This document shows, piece by piece, positions 17,801 to 30,794 of a stretch of 64,000 nt of DNA. Origin of the DNA: Actinomycetota bacterium (GTDB lineage: Bacteria > Actinomycetota > Thermoleophilia > Solirubrobacterales > Solirubrobacteraceae). A program made the translations under genes and the position numbers. A model generated the notes under the pieces. That model did no database searches. It was not told the origin of the DNA and saw only the letters and a program-made list of their open reading frames with translations. The stretch covers positions 496,001 through 560,000 of the forward strand of contig VAXW01000005.1 in assembly GCA_005884115.1 (NCBI GenBank). Reading direction: 5' to 3'. Numbering within the stretch: the stretch's first letter is position 1; every line of letters starts with the position of its first letter.

Positions 17801-18459
17801 ACATCGCCAAAGTCTTCGTCGCCCTGCCGATCCAGCTGCCGTCTCGCCTGACGACGATCCAGAAAGCGTGCCTGGCCAAAATCTTCGAAGAAAACCCGGC
17901 GAGCTGCCCGGAAGGCTCGAACATCGGCAGCGCCCACATCGAAACGCCGGTTCTCAAAAACCCGCTCTCGGGTCCCGCGTATCTCGTCTCGCACGGCAAC
18001 GCCGCCTTCCCCGACGTCGAGTTCGTGCTTCAGGGCGAAGGCATCAAGCTGATCCTCGACGGCAAGACCGACATCAAAAAAGGCATCACCTACTCGCGCT
18101 TCGAATCGACGCCCGACGCGCCCTTCACGCGCTTTGAAACGACGCTTCCGGCCGGGCCGCACTCGGCGCTCACCGCCAACGTGCCCGAATCGAAGAAGTT
18201 CAACCTGTGCGGCCAAAAGCTCCTGATGCCGACCGAAATCACGGGCCAGAACGGCGTCCTCATCAAGCAGACGACGCGCATCAAGATCAAGGGCTGCAAG
18301 AAGGTAATCAAGCACCTGACGCGCAAGCAGAAGCTCGCCAAAGCTCTCAAGGAATGCCGCAAGCACCACAAGAAGGGCAAGAAGCGCAAGGCATGCGAAC
18401 GCGCCGCACGCAAGAAGTACGGGGCCAAGAAACCCGCCGCAAAACACCATCGCAAGTAG
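14806..18459 (+). CDS. Giant secreted repeat protein with basic C-terminal tail
   Basis: A 1,217-residue exported protein. The signal peptide is at about 1-40 (YLIAAIALAALALSLAAA). An N-terminal DUF11-like segment follows (LPPGGEGVIEVLATNVGDA). At least four copies of a module then recur at about residues 266, 524, 789 and 1005. Each starts with LPxGV-like residues, has a Cys, then a CP(A/E)SS.(V/I)G-type motif and a G..YL segment. The C-terminus is Lys/Arg-rich (CRKHHKKGKKRKACERAARK), like the previous protein's tail. ATGA overlap with the 10778 gene implies coupled translation and a joint role, perhaps a wall-bound or extracellular assembly (inference). No enzyme motif is seen. Confidence 0.75.
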   Translation: MSVRTRTLMRSPRTYLIAAIALAALALSLAAARPALAASAEPWWHLEVIPTPTNLPPGGEGVIEVLATNVGDAPVDGKAHPVTVSDMLPARLKAEVMVGRAARRSYPIGGGKEFEETTMTCPEPAELKEKQEKNELSCTYNTKLAEFESLMIQIKVKVEAPEEGEPLETELANKAELKGGGGVTPPAETRPLKISSAPVQFGVNRFELKPEEAGGESIASEAGSHPFQITNYLNLNLKLENWPLEQFPKGHMLPSLPALPRDFIFHLPPGVIGNPTAVETCSESDFAAVQNLKNLCPASSVLGVAVLHILEPQTFGDAVLAVPVFNLEPRRAAEGVPGEPARFGFFAAHTLVFIDTEVNSEEEYAATVTVHNASQVAEVLSSIVTFWGDPGNEVHDEARGWLCVEGERYAQSELLTCKPPEPRPTRSFLLLPTTCHKKLSASLEGRSWPAPGAPEGFPLERQEFEIVEEITGCDTLEFNPKIEVVPESHEASTPTALTVKVKVPSEGTVSPEGRAQSAVNATTVKLPDGVVLNPGAGDGLLTCFARAESPIQQFREEEERDEVGLEAGPPLASQIGNDHFTASTPTCLNQSKVGTVKIKTPLLNHDIDGALYLANENTNPFEPPLVLYLVVDDKPDGILVKLAGTTAVDPNTGQLTSTFENTPQLPFEELEVKFFKGGRSSVSTPPYCGDFITTGSFTPWSTVTPSSPGSPVPVATEPSQPGHEQLLISSGPNKSACTFPGNPLPFAPSLVAGPVPNAEGQGGLNAGQYTDFNVTIKVPDGNQAPKTLSMKLPAGVAAKLATVEPCPAANRDASPPSCPASSLVGETTALAGLGSEPVTLHGNLYLTQGYNGAPFGLLAVTHAVVGPEYAGRRTFNLGEIPIRSTINVDPNTAVVSIDTTDAIPQFVKGAPAQLKELNVRVNRKEFQFNPTNCSPLKIEGQMIGYQGTAGHLESPMQLNGCDKLHFDPGFEAEVEGQGSKEKGVGFKVITTSKGIGEGNIAKVFVALPIQLPSRLTTIQKACLAKIFEENPASCPEGSNIGSAHIETPVLKNPLSGPAYLVSHGNAAFPDVEFVLQGEGIKLILDGKTDIKKGITYSRFESTPDAPFTRFETTLPAGPHSALTANVPESKKFNLCGQKLLMPTEITGQNGVLIKQTTRIKIKGCKKVIKHLTRKQKLAKALKECRKHHKKGKKRKACERAARKKYGAKKPAAKHHRK

Positions 18460-18505
18460 GCGCAGGCCGGTGGGAGAGCGGTCGGGCGCCTCGCGCCGCA
18501 TGGTC

Positions 18506-18534
18506 TTCACAGGACTTGTGCCGAGTAGTACAAT
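18506..18534 (+). promoter_or_regulatory. Promoter of the secreted protein gene at 18620
   Basis: TTCACA (18506-18511) and TACAAT (18529-18534) are exactly 17 bases apart. The leader would be about 80 bases. This shows the 18620 gene is not simply read from the giant-gene operon. Confidence 0.65.
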
Positions 18535-18619
18535 CCCACACCGAACGGCCTCGGACCGGCACTTTGGCCCGAGCCGAGGCTGAGGATCAGCCAACCGAGA
18601 GGGAAGGGGACGTTGACGA

Positions 18620-19435
18620 ATGAGACGGACGAAGGTCATCGGATGGGGCCTGGCGCTCGCATGCGCGTGCGGGCTAATGACCGCGGCAAGCGCCAGCGCG
18701 GAAGAACTGCCTGAACTGGGGCGGTGCGTGAAAGTCGCCGGCACCGGCGCCTACACGCGCGCCAGCTGCGTGCCGTTCAGCAAAACACACACCGGCGAAT
18801 ACGAATGGCTGCCCGGTCCAGGCGCGAACCCGGCGTTCAAAGCGCGCCTCAGCAACACCAAACTGGAAACCGTGGGTGGCCAGAAAATCGTGTGCACTTT
18901 CACCTTCATCGAAGGTGAATTCACTGGCACCAAAACCCTGAAAACGAGTAACCTGACCATCCAGAGCTGCAACCTCGTGGGGCCCAACCTGCCGTGCTTC
19001 AGCAGCTTCACCGAACAGGGCACGATCGAAAGCAAAGAACCCCTCATAGGCGATCTAGGCCCGATACCCGGCGCCATCAACCCGGCCAATCCACACCTGG
19101 GTTGGGATCTGAAGCCTGAATCGGGGTCGAAGATCGTCGAATTCAACTGCGGCGAAGGCAAACTCGGCGTGCCGGTCTACAAAGTGGCGCTCGAAGGCTC
19201 CGTCATAGGTCGCGTCGTCAAAACGAACAAAATGGCGGAACTGTTCAGCCTGAACTACAAGCAGGAAAAAGGCATACAGATTCCCGAAGCGTTCATCGGC
19301 GGCGCCAAAGACACGCTCACGCAGGTCCTGACGCCGACCTCCAACCCGACCGAACCGAAAATCGAACAGGTCGGTCTCGCGGGCGGCGGCGAACTGGAAA
19401 CGAAAGAAGCTCTCGAGTTCAAAGCCAAGGCGTAG
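18620..19435 (+). CDS. Secreted protein, Cys-containing family B (paralogue of 19906-20772)
   Basis: A 271-residue protein with a signal peptide (GLALACACGLMTAASASA). The mature part has ELGRCVKV, an YEWLPGPG segment, ETVGGQKIVC, GPNLPCFSSFTEQGTIES, FNCGEGKLGVP and TNKM. The same blocks occur in the 19906 protein. GRCVK, the EW motif, a CG motif and TNKM also link it more distantly to family A. Function is unknown and no enzyme motif is seen. The start is ATG with AAGGGGA upstream. GAA/AAA codon preference is marked. Confidence 0.7.
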   Translation: MRRTKVIGWGLALACACGLMTAASASAEELPELGRCVKVAGTGAYTRASCVPFSKTHTGEYEWLPGPGANPAFKARLSNTKLETVGGQKIVCTFTFIEGEFTGTKTLKTSNLTIQSCNLVGPNLPCFSSFTEQGTIESKEPLIGDLGPIPGAINPANPHLGWDLKPESGSKIVEFNCGEGKLGVPVYKVALEGSVIGRVVKTNKMAELFSLNYKQEKGIQIPEAFIGGAKDTLTQVLTPTSNPTEPKIEQVGLAGGGELETKEALEFKAKA

Positions 19436-19471
19436 AGCTCAGAGCGAAGGCATAGCGTTCAACGGGAGCAT

Positions 19472-19499
19472 CGGCGCCGCCGCGATCGCGGCGGCGCCG
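19472..19499 (+). terminator. Perfect 28-bp palindrome, probable terminator
   Basis: Positions 19472-19499 are a perfect inverted repeat centred at 19485/19486, able to form an 11-12-bp GC stem, 36 bases after the 18620 gene's stop. A T-tract is missing, so it may act with Rho or as a 3' stabiliser. Confidence 0.55.
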
Positions 19500-19528
19500 C
19501 TCCTGGTCGCTGCCCTGCTTCCCGCCGT

Positions 19529-19651
19529 GTGGTCATGGTGCGGCAGCGGATCGTGGGGCCCATCGCCATCTACCGCGAAGTGCAGCTGAGTCGGTAGCCA
19601 GCGCGCGGCGGGCCCCGAGGCGGTGGTCATGGTGCGGGCAGCGGACCGTGG
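19529..19651. repeat. Imperfect direct repeat in the 470-bp gap 19436-19905
   Basis: A segment starting gtggtcatggtgcgg at 19529 recurs at 19623 and extends through a gcagcgga.cgtgg stretch in both. I find no convincing gene in this gap: the open minus-strand frames across it have no ribosome-binding site and run antisense into the 19906 gene. Otherwise the gap holds the palindrome at 19472 and the promoter region near 19782-19840. Confidence 0.6.
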
Positions 19652-19781
19652 CCGATCGCCGCGATCGGGCTCGATGCCGGACGCCTCGGCAGCTCTCGGT
19701 CTCTTCGAAAATCCTGCCGGTGTCCGCAAACAAGTGGGACCGTGCGGAGCGGGCGATCTGACCGGCGACAGAAACCCCCAT

Positions 19782-19812
19782 ATTACACCGAAAAACATGT
19801 AGATTACACCGA
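19782..19812 (+). promoter_or_regulatory. Paired ATTACACCGA boxes upstream of the 19906 gene
   Basis: ATTACACCGA occurs at 19782-19791 and 19803-19812, 21 bp apart, so both face the same side of the helix. A candidate -10 (TAAGGT, 19835-19840) places the second box next to the -35 position, where no good -35 exists. That is the layout of an activator-dependent promoter. The regulator is not identified. Confidence 0.5.
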
Positions 19813-19905
19813 GAGGGGTCTCCTCGCTCTGGCGTAAGGTGGCCGAGACGGGGTACTGAGGTCGGTAGCGGATCAGGCAACCAAAGGCGCGCAGCCGGGG
19901 AGTGG

Positions 19906-20772
19906 ATGCAGATGAGACTGAGGGGAAAGAGACTAGCGATATGCGGTTTGGCCGTGTTCGCAATGGTCATGGCGGGATCGTCCATGGCCTCGGCCACGGA
20001 ATACCCGCTGACGGGGCTGCCCGAAATAGGGCGTTGTGTATCGAAGCCCGGTGAAGGTGGCTTCAAGGGGCTGAAAGCCGTGTGCATCGTCCACAGCCTG
20101 ACACATAAAGGCAACTTTGAATGGCTACCGGGCCCCGGTGACAAAGGGACATTCAAAGACCGCCTCAGCAACCCCACGCTGGAAACGGTTGGCGGCGGGA
20201 GAATCGTTTGCTCCTTCATCTTCATGAATGGCGAAATCACGTCGGGCAAAAACTTGAAAATCAGCAACCTGACGATGCAGGGCTGCTTGCTGGTGGGGCC
20301 GAACCTGCCCTGCTTCAGCAACCCCACCGAACAGGGCACGATCGAAAGCACCACACCGCTCGTGGGCGAACTCGGGTTCATCCCTGGCAGCCCCAACCCG
20401 GCGAACCCGTGGGTTGGATGGGACCTGAAAGCCGAATCGGAACTGTCGGGCACGATGGTCGAATTTGGCTGCGGCGAAGGTAAACTCGGCATACCGACCT
20501 ACAAAGTGTCGCTCGAAGGCTCGGTCATCGCGCGGGTCAAAAAAACCAACAAAATGATCTCGGTCTTCGAAATCACCTACAAACAGTCGGCAGGCAAACA
20601 GATCCCGAGCGCCTTCACCGGCGGTCCAGAAGATGTCCTCACGCAGATCACCACGCTGACCACCAACCCGCTCGAACCGAAAGAAGAACAGGCCGGCCTA
20701 CAGACGGGCGGCGAAATGGAAATGGGCGAAGCCATGGAGGTCAAAGCGAGGGAGAAGTTCCCGCTCAAATGA
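19906..20772 (+). CDS. Secreted protein, Cys-containing family B (paralogue of 18620-19435)
   Basis: A 288-residue protein with a signal peptide (LAICGLAVFAMVMAGSSMA). It follows the 18620 protein block by block: PEIGRCVSK, NFEWLPGPG, LETVGGGRIVC, GPNLPCFSNPTEQGTIES, FGCGEGKLGIP, TNKM. The two are a tandem duplication, each with its own promoter region. Function is unknown. The ATG at 19906 is preceded by GGGGAG; a second ATG is two codons on. A strong terminator follows. Confidence 0.7.
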   Translation: MQMRLRGKRLAICGLAVFAMVMAGSSMASATEYPLTGLPEIGRCVSKPGEGGFKGLKAVCIVHSLTHKGNFEWLPGPGDKGTFKDRLSNPTLETVGGGRIVCSFIFMNGEITSGKNLKISNLTMQGCLLVGPNLPCFSNPTEQGTIESTTPLVGELGFIPGSPNPANPWVGWDLKAESELSGTMVEFGCGEGKLGIPTYKVSLEGSVIARVKKTNKMISVFEITYKQSAGKQIPSAFTGGPEDVLTQITTLTTNPLEPKEEQAGLQTGGEMEMGEAMEVKAREKFPLK

Positions 20773-20788
20773 ACAAGGTTCGACACCA

Positions 20789-20808
20789 GCTAGAGAGGGA
20801 GCTCTAGC
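20789..20808 (+). terminator. Small hairpin before the main terminator
   Basis: A 7-bp stem (GCTAGAG at 20789-20795, CTCTAGC at 20802-20808) closes a 6-base loop, 16 bases after the 19906 gene and just before the strong hairpin at 20814. Confidence 0.35.
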
Positions 20809-20813
20809 GAAAC

Positions 20814-20840
20814 AGGGCGCCCCGGGATCCGGGGCGCCCT
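20814..20840. terminator. Bidirectional terminator between convergent genes
   Basis: A perfect 12-bp stem (20814-20825 with 20829-20840) with a 3-base loop is followed by TTC. It lies between the plus-strand secreted-protein gene and the minus-strand DNA glycosylase gene and probably serves both. Confidence 0.75.
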
Positions 20841-20873
20841 TTCAATGTTCGGCCGCCCCGCCCCGCTCCGCCG

Positions 20874-21455
20874 TCACGCCGGCTCATTGTGCAGCGAGCG
20901 CCACAGGAAGCGGCAGGCGAGCGTGCGGTGCGGGCGCCACGGCTCTGCGATGCGCTCGATCTCCTCTGCCGCGGGCAGCTGATCGAGCTCGTAGGCACGT
21001 TCGATCGCGCGACGGATGCCGAGGTCGCCCACCGGGAGGACGTCGGGTCGCTCGAGGTGGAACATGAGAAACATCTGCGCGCTCCACACGCCGAGGCCCT
21101 TGACCGCGACGAGCTCTGAGATCACGCGCTCGTCGTCGAGCTCCGAGAGGCGCCCGAGCTCGAGCTCGCCCGAGAGCACGTGCTCAGCGAGCGAGCGCAG
21201 GTAGGCGACCTTCGCGCGGGAAAGGCCGGCGGCCGCGCGCAGCTCTTCCGGCTCATCGTCGAGGATCTCCTGCGGGGTCGGCGGGCGGCCGCCGAAGCGC
21301 ACCGTCAGGCGCGCGTAGATCGAGCGCGCTGCGCTCACCGACAGCTGCTGGGAGACGATCGCGCGCACGAGCGCGCCGTAGTGGTCATCGGAGTTGGGGC
21401 GGCCGTCGCGCGCGTCGGGCAGCGCGCCGACCGCGGCCATCAGGCCCGCGAGCAC
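20874..21455 (-). CDS. DNA-3-methyladenine glycosylase II-like protein (HhH-GPD)
   Basis: A 193-residue (or slightly longer) base-excision repair glycosylase. The HhH-GPD core is clear: YGALVRAIVSQQLSVSAARSIYARL, the hairpin region VKGLGVWSAQMFLMFHL, and the catalytic Asp in LPVGDLGIRRAI. WRPHRTLACRFLWRS follows near the end. It would remove alkylated bases. The first start in frame is GTG 21455, but coding sequence resembling the usual N-terminus (EHALAHLRASDPVLAGLM) continues upstream to a CTG at 21497, overlapping the HemQ-like gene's stop. The true start may lie there. Confidence 0.8.
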   Translation of the reverse strand: MLAGLMAAVGALPDARDGRPNSDDHYGALVRAIVSQQLSVSAARSIYARLTVRFGGRPPTPQEILDDEPEELRAAAGLSRAKVAYLRSLAEHVLSGELELGRLSELDDERVISELVAVKGLGVWSAQMFLMFHLERPDVLPVGDLGIRRAIERAYELDQLPAAEEIERIAEPWRPHRTLACRFLWRSLHNEPA

Positions 21456-21489
21456 CGGATCGCTCGCGCGCAGGTGGGCGAGGGCGTGC

Positions 21490-22188
21490 TCAGACAGCGG
21501 GCAAGGCCTCGGCGCCGATCGGCTCGCCGTCGAGTGCGCCCAGCGCGCGCTCCAGCGACATCGCGATGCAGGTGAAGCTCGGGGTGTCGCGCACCGTGTA
21601 GCGCGACGCCTCCGTCGTGCGCAGGCGCTGCACGAGGTCGAGGAACGTAGCCGGGTCGTCGGTGTCGAAGGCGACGACGAACTCCTGGTCGTCGAGCCCG
21701 AACGAGTACGCCGTGTGGTTGTCGACGCCGGGGTATTCGCGCCCGACCGCTATATGCGCCTGCATGATCCGCCAGCGCTCATCCGCCGGTAGCGCGTACC
21801 ACTCGCGCGACTTCACGAACGGGTAGACGAACACGTAGCGGCCCCTGAAGGCGCGCGGCACCGTGCGCTCGTCTTCGGAGTATTCCGAGCCCTTGCGCAT
21901 GCCGAGGAACGAGTGCGAGATGCGAGCCCACTTCATCAGCCCGCTCTGCGCCAGCACGACGTGGAACTCGTGGATGCGCTCGAGGTTCTCGGCCTCTGCC
22001 AGGAGCATCAGCTCGGCGTCCCCGCGCATGCCCACGAGCGAGAAGGCCTGCAGCAGGTGCCCGTCTGCGAAGTCCTCGCAGGCAGCCATCAGCTCGCGCT
22101 TGTGCAGGCGGCGCTGCTCTGCGTCGAGGCGGCGCCACGCGGGGTCGAGCGCGATGAACGTGTACTTGACGAAGTGGCCCGCGCTCAC
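21490..22188 (-). CDS. Chlorite dismutase-family heme protein (HemQ-like)
   Basis: A 232-residue member of the Cld/HemQ family. In gram-positives HemQ converts coproheme III to heme b by oxidative decarboxylation. Visible family features are FVKYTFIALDPAWRRL at the start, HSFLGMRKGSEYS, YVFVYPFVKSREWY, the presumed proximal His in QAHIAVGREYPGV, and YSFGLDDQEFVVAFDTDDP. The chlorite-cleaving distal Arg cannot be placed by eye, so coproheme decarboxylase is assigned by lineage. I take GTG 22188 because the conserved N-terminus begins there, although the frame stays open far upstream. Confidence 0.75.
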   Translation of the reverse strand: MSAGHFVKYTFIALDPAWRRLDAEQRRLHKRELMAACEDFADGHLLQAFSLVGMRGDAELMLLAEAENLERIHEFHVVLAQSGLMKWARISHSFLGMRKGSEYSEDERTVPRAFRGRYVFVYPFVKSREWYALPADERWRIMQAHIAVGREYPGVDNHTAYSFGLDDQEFVVAFDTDDPATFLDLVQRLRTTEASRYTVRDTPSFTCIAMSLERALGALDGEPIGAEALPAV

Positions 22189-22260
22189 GCGCTGATTATC
22201 GCAGTCGCATCGCGGCGCCCGCCTGCCACCGGTGCGGCGGGCGGATAGAGTGTTGGGGTC

Positions 22261-24686
22261 GTGCGGATCGCGCTGCTGTCGCCGTACTCGTGGACGTACC
22301 CAGGCGGGGTCACCCGGCACATCGACGCGCTCGCACGCGAGCTGCGCGCGAGCGGACACGAGGCGCACATACTCGCGCCCTACGACCCCGACGATGCTCT
22401 CTCGGCTCGCCTGCACCGTGGCGCCCGGCCACAGCAGATCGCCGAGCCCGACGACTTCACCGGCCTCGGCCGCACGGTCGGGATCCCCGCCAACGGAGCC
22501 GTCTCCAACGTCGCGCTCAGCCCGCGCGCCGTGCTCTCGGCGCGCCAGCAGCTCACGCAAGGCGGCTACGACGTCGTCCACATCCACGAGCCCGTCGCGC
22601 CGGTCATCGGGTGGGACGCGCTGCTGGCGTGCGGCCCGCTGCCGCTCGTGGGCACCTTCCACACCTACTCCGAGAACGCGCTCACGAACGGGATCGCCGC
22701 CATCGCGCTCGGCGGCCGGCGGCGCATGAACCGCCTGCACGTTCGCATCGCCGTCTCCGAGGCCGCCGCCTGGACGGCGAGGCGCTTCTACGGCGGGCGC
22801 TACCAGGTGATCCCCAACGGCGTGCACCTGCCCGAGATCGCAGCAGCGCCCTCAAGGCGCGAGGAGAGGCGCGGATACGAGCATGCGCGACAGCCCGATC
22901 CGCAGCGTGAGCTGCGGATCCTCTTCATAGGCCTAGCCGTCGAGCGCAAGGGCCTGCCGGTCCTGCTGCGCGCCTTCGAGGCCCTGCGCGAGCACGCGCC
23001 CGCGACGCTCACGCTCGTCGGCCCGTGTCCCGAGGAGGTCGCGCACATGATGCTCGACGACCACGGCGTGCGCGCGCTCGGCAAGGTCTCCGAGCAGCGC
23101 AAGCTCGAGGAGCTTGGCCGCGCGGACGTCCTGTGTGCTCCGTCGCTTGGCGGCGAGAGCTTCGGCATGGTCCTGACCGAGGCATTCGCGTCCGCCACCC
23201 CCGTGCTCGCCTCCGATATCCCGGGCTATCGCGACGTCGTCCGCGACGGAGTCGACGGCGAGCTCGTGCCCGCGGGGGACGCGCTTGCGCTCGCCGAGTC
23301 GCTCATGCGCCTGGCGCTCGACCCCGCGCGCCGCGAGCGCATGGCCAGCGCCGCGCGCGAGCGAGCCGAGCGCTTCGCCTGGCCGCACGTGGCGCGCGAA
23401 GTGCACGACTGCTACGAGCGCGCCATCTCGGTGGCCGACCCAGCGCGCCGGCCCGCCCACAGCGCGCTCTTGCGCGGCGCTCTGCGTCATGGACTGCTGC
23501 CCGCCGACGGGCTGCCACGCGTGCCCGCGCAGCGCCTGCCGTCGCTCACCCCGGCCCCTCCGCCGCTCGTCGGCCGCGCGCGCCGGGCGCGCACCGTCCG
23601 CCGCATGACGCTCGTGGCGAGCTCGCTCGCCGGCGCCGGGCTCGCAGCCGTCGCGCTCGAGCGGGTGGGCGTCGCGCGGGTGGCCGCCTCGCTGCTGGCC
23701 TCAAAGCCCGGCCTGCTCGCCGCCAGCCTCGCGCTGATGTGCACCGCGATGTTCGTGCGCGCCCTCTCCTGGCACGCCATCCTCAGGGCCGCGCCCACCT
23801 GGCGCCGCGCAAAACGCCGCGACGCCATGCAGGGGACGTTCATCGGCGTGCTCATGTCCGCCACGCTGCCCGCGCGCCTGGGCGAGCCCTCGCGCGCGCT
23901 GATCGTCGCCCGGCGCCTCGGCCGCGCGCGCGAGACCCTGCCGGTGGTGCTCGGGACGATGGTGTCTCAGACCCTGCTCAACCTGCTCGCGCTCGGCATC
24001 CTCGGCGGCGTCACGCTCTCCAGGATCAGCGTGCTCGGCGGCGATCACCATGCGCTGCTCTTGTTCGCTCTCGCGCCGCTCGCCGCTCTGGCCGCCCTGC
24101 TGGTCGCGCCGGTCCTCATCCCGCCCGCCGCCGTCTCGCGCTCGCGGCGCCTGCACGCCCTGCTGACCGCCCTGCGCCGATCGCTGTTGCGCCTGCGCGA
24201 TGGCCTGCGCGTGTTCTCGCGACCGCGGGCCGCAGCCGCCGCCACCTCCGCCCAGCTCGCCGCCTGGGCGCTTCAGTGGCTCTCCTGCTGGCTGCTGCTG
24301 GTGGCCCTCGGCCTCAATCCCGAGTCCGGGCCCGGCGCAGCGGCCGCTGTCCTCTTCGCCGTCAACGTAACCGCCGTCGTGCCCGTCACTCCGGCCAACG
24401 TGGGCGTGTTCCAGGCCGCCTGCGTCGCCGTGCTCGCGGGCGCATATCAAGTCTCGACGCCCGACGCGATCGCCTACGGGATCGCGCTGCAGGTCGTCGA
24501 GGTCGCGACAGCCGTCCTCATGGGCGTCCCCGCGCTGCTCAACGAGGGAATGTCCTGGCGCGACGTGCGCCTGCGCACGCTTCACGCCGCGCCCGTTCGC
24601 CTGCGGCCGCTGCAGTCGCGGCAGGGCGCCGCCGCCGGCTCAGCCGGCCCCGCACGAGGCGCCGTCAGCGCTTCGGCCGCGCCGCA

Positions 24687-24690
<4 letters not shown>
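22261..24690 (+). CDS. Fusion of a GT4 glycosyltransferase and a flippase-like (LPG-synthase TM) domain
   Basis: An 809-residue protein in two parts. Residues 1-390 are a GT-B glycosyltransferase of family 4, PimA/PimB-like: SPYSWTYPGGVTRHI, HIHEPVAPVIGWDAL, RKGLPVLLRAFEAL and the GGESFGMVLTEAFA region holding the EX7E donor-binding motif. Residues about 449-770 form six to eight membrane helices of the lysylphosphatidylglycerol-synthase TM/UPF0104 type (GTFIGVLMSATLPARLGEPSRA, VVPVTPANVGVFQAACVA). The fused protein may glycosylate a lipid at the inner leaflet and translocate it (inference). GTG start; the stop overlaps the GIY-YIG gene. Confidence 0.8.
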
Positions 24691-30637
<5,947 letters not shown>

Positions 30638-30794
30638 CTATCGACGTCGGTGAGCGCGGTGGGGGCTTTAGCTCTGAGCCGGAAATTGGCACTCTCGTCC
30701 AACCGCCCGGTCGCCGCTGCGGGAGCCAGTAGAGTCGCGGCCAGTCGACCAAGGCTTCAATGAGAGTCGCCCGCCCCCGAGCGCCCTCGGGCGC

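Noticed and set aside
19439..20492. Minus-strand open frames across the 19436-19905 gap and the 19906 gene
   Set aside because: No ribosome-binding site and no recognisable domain; they run antisense through the conserved secreted protein, and the gap is better explained by regulatory elements.
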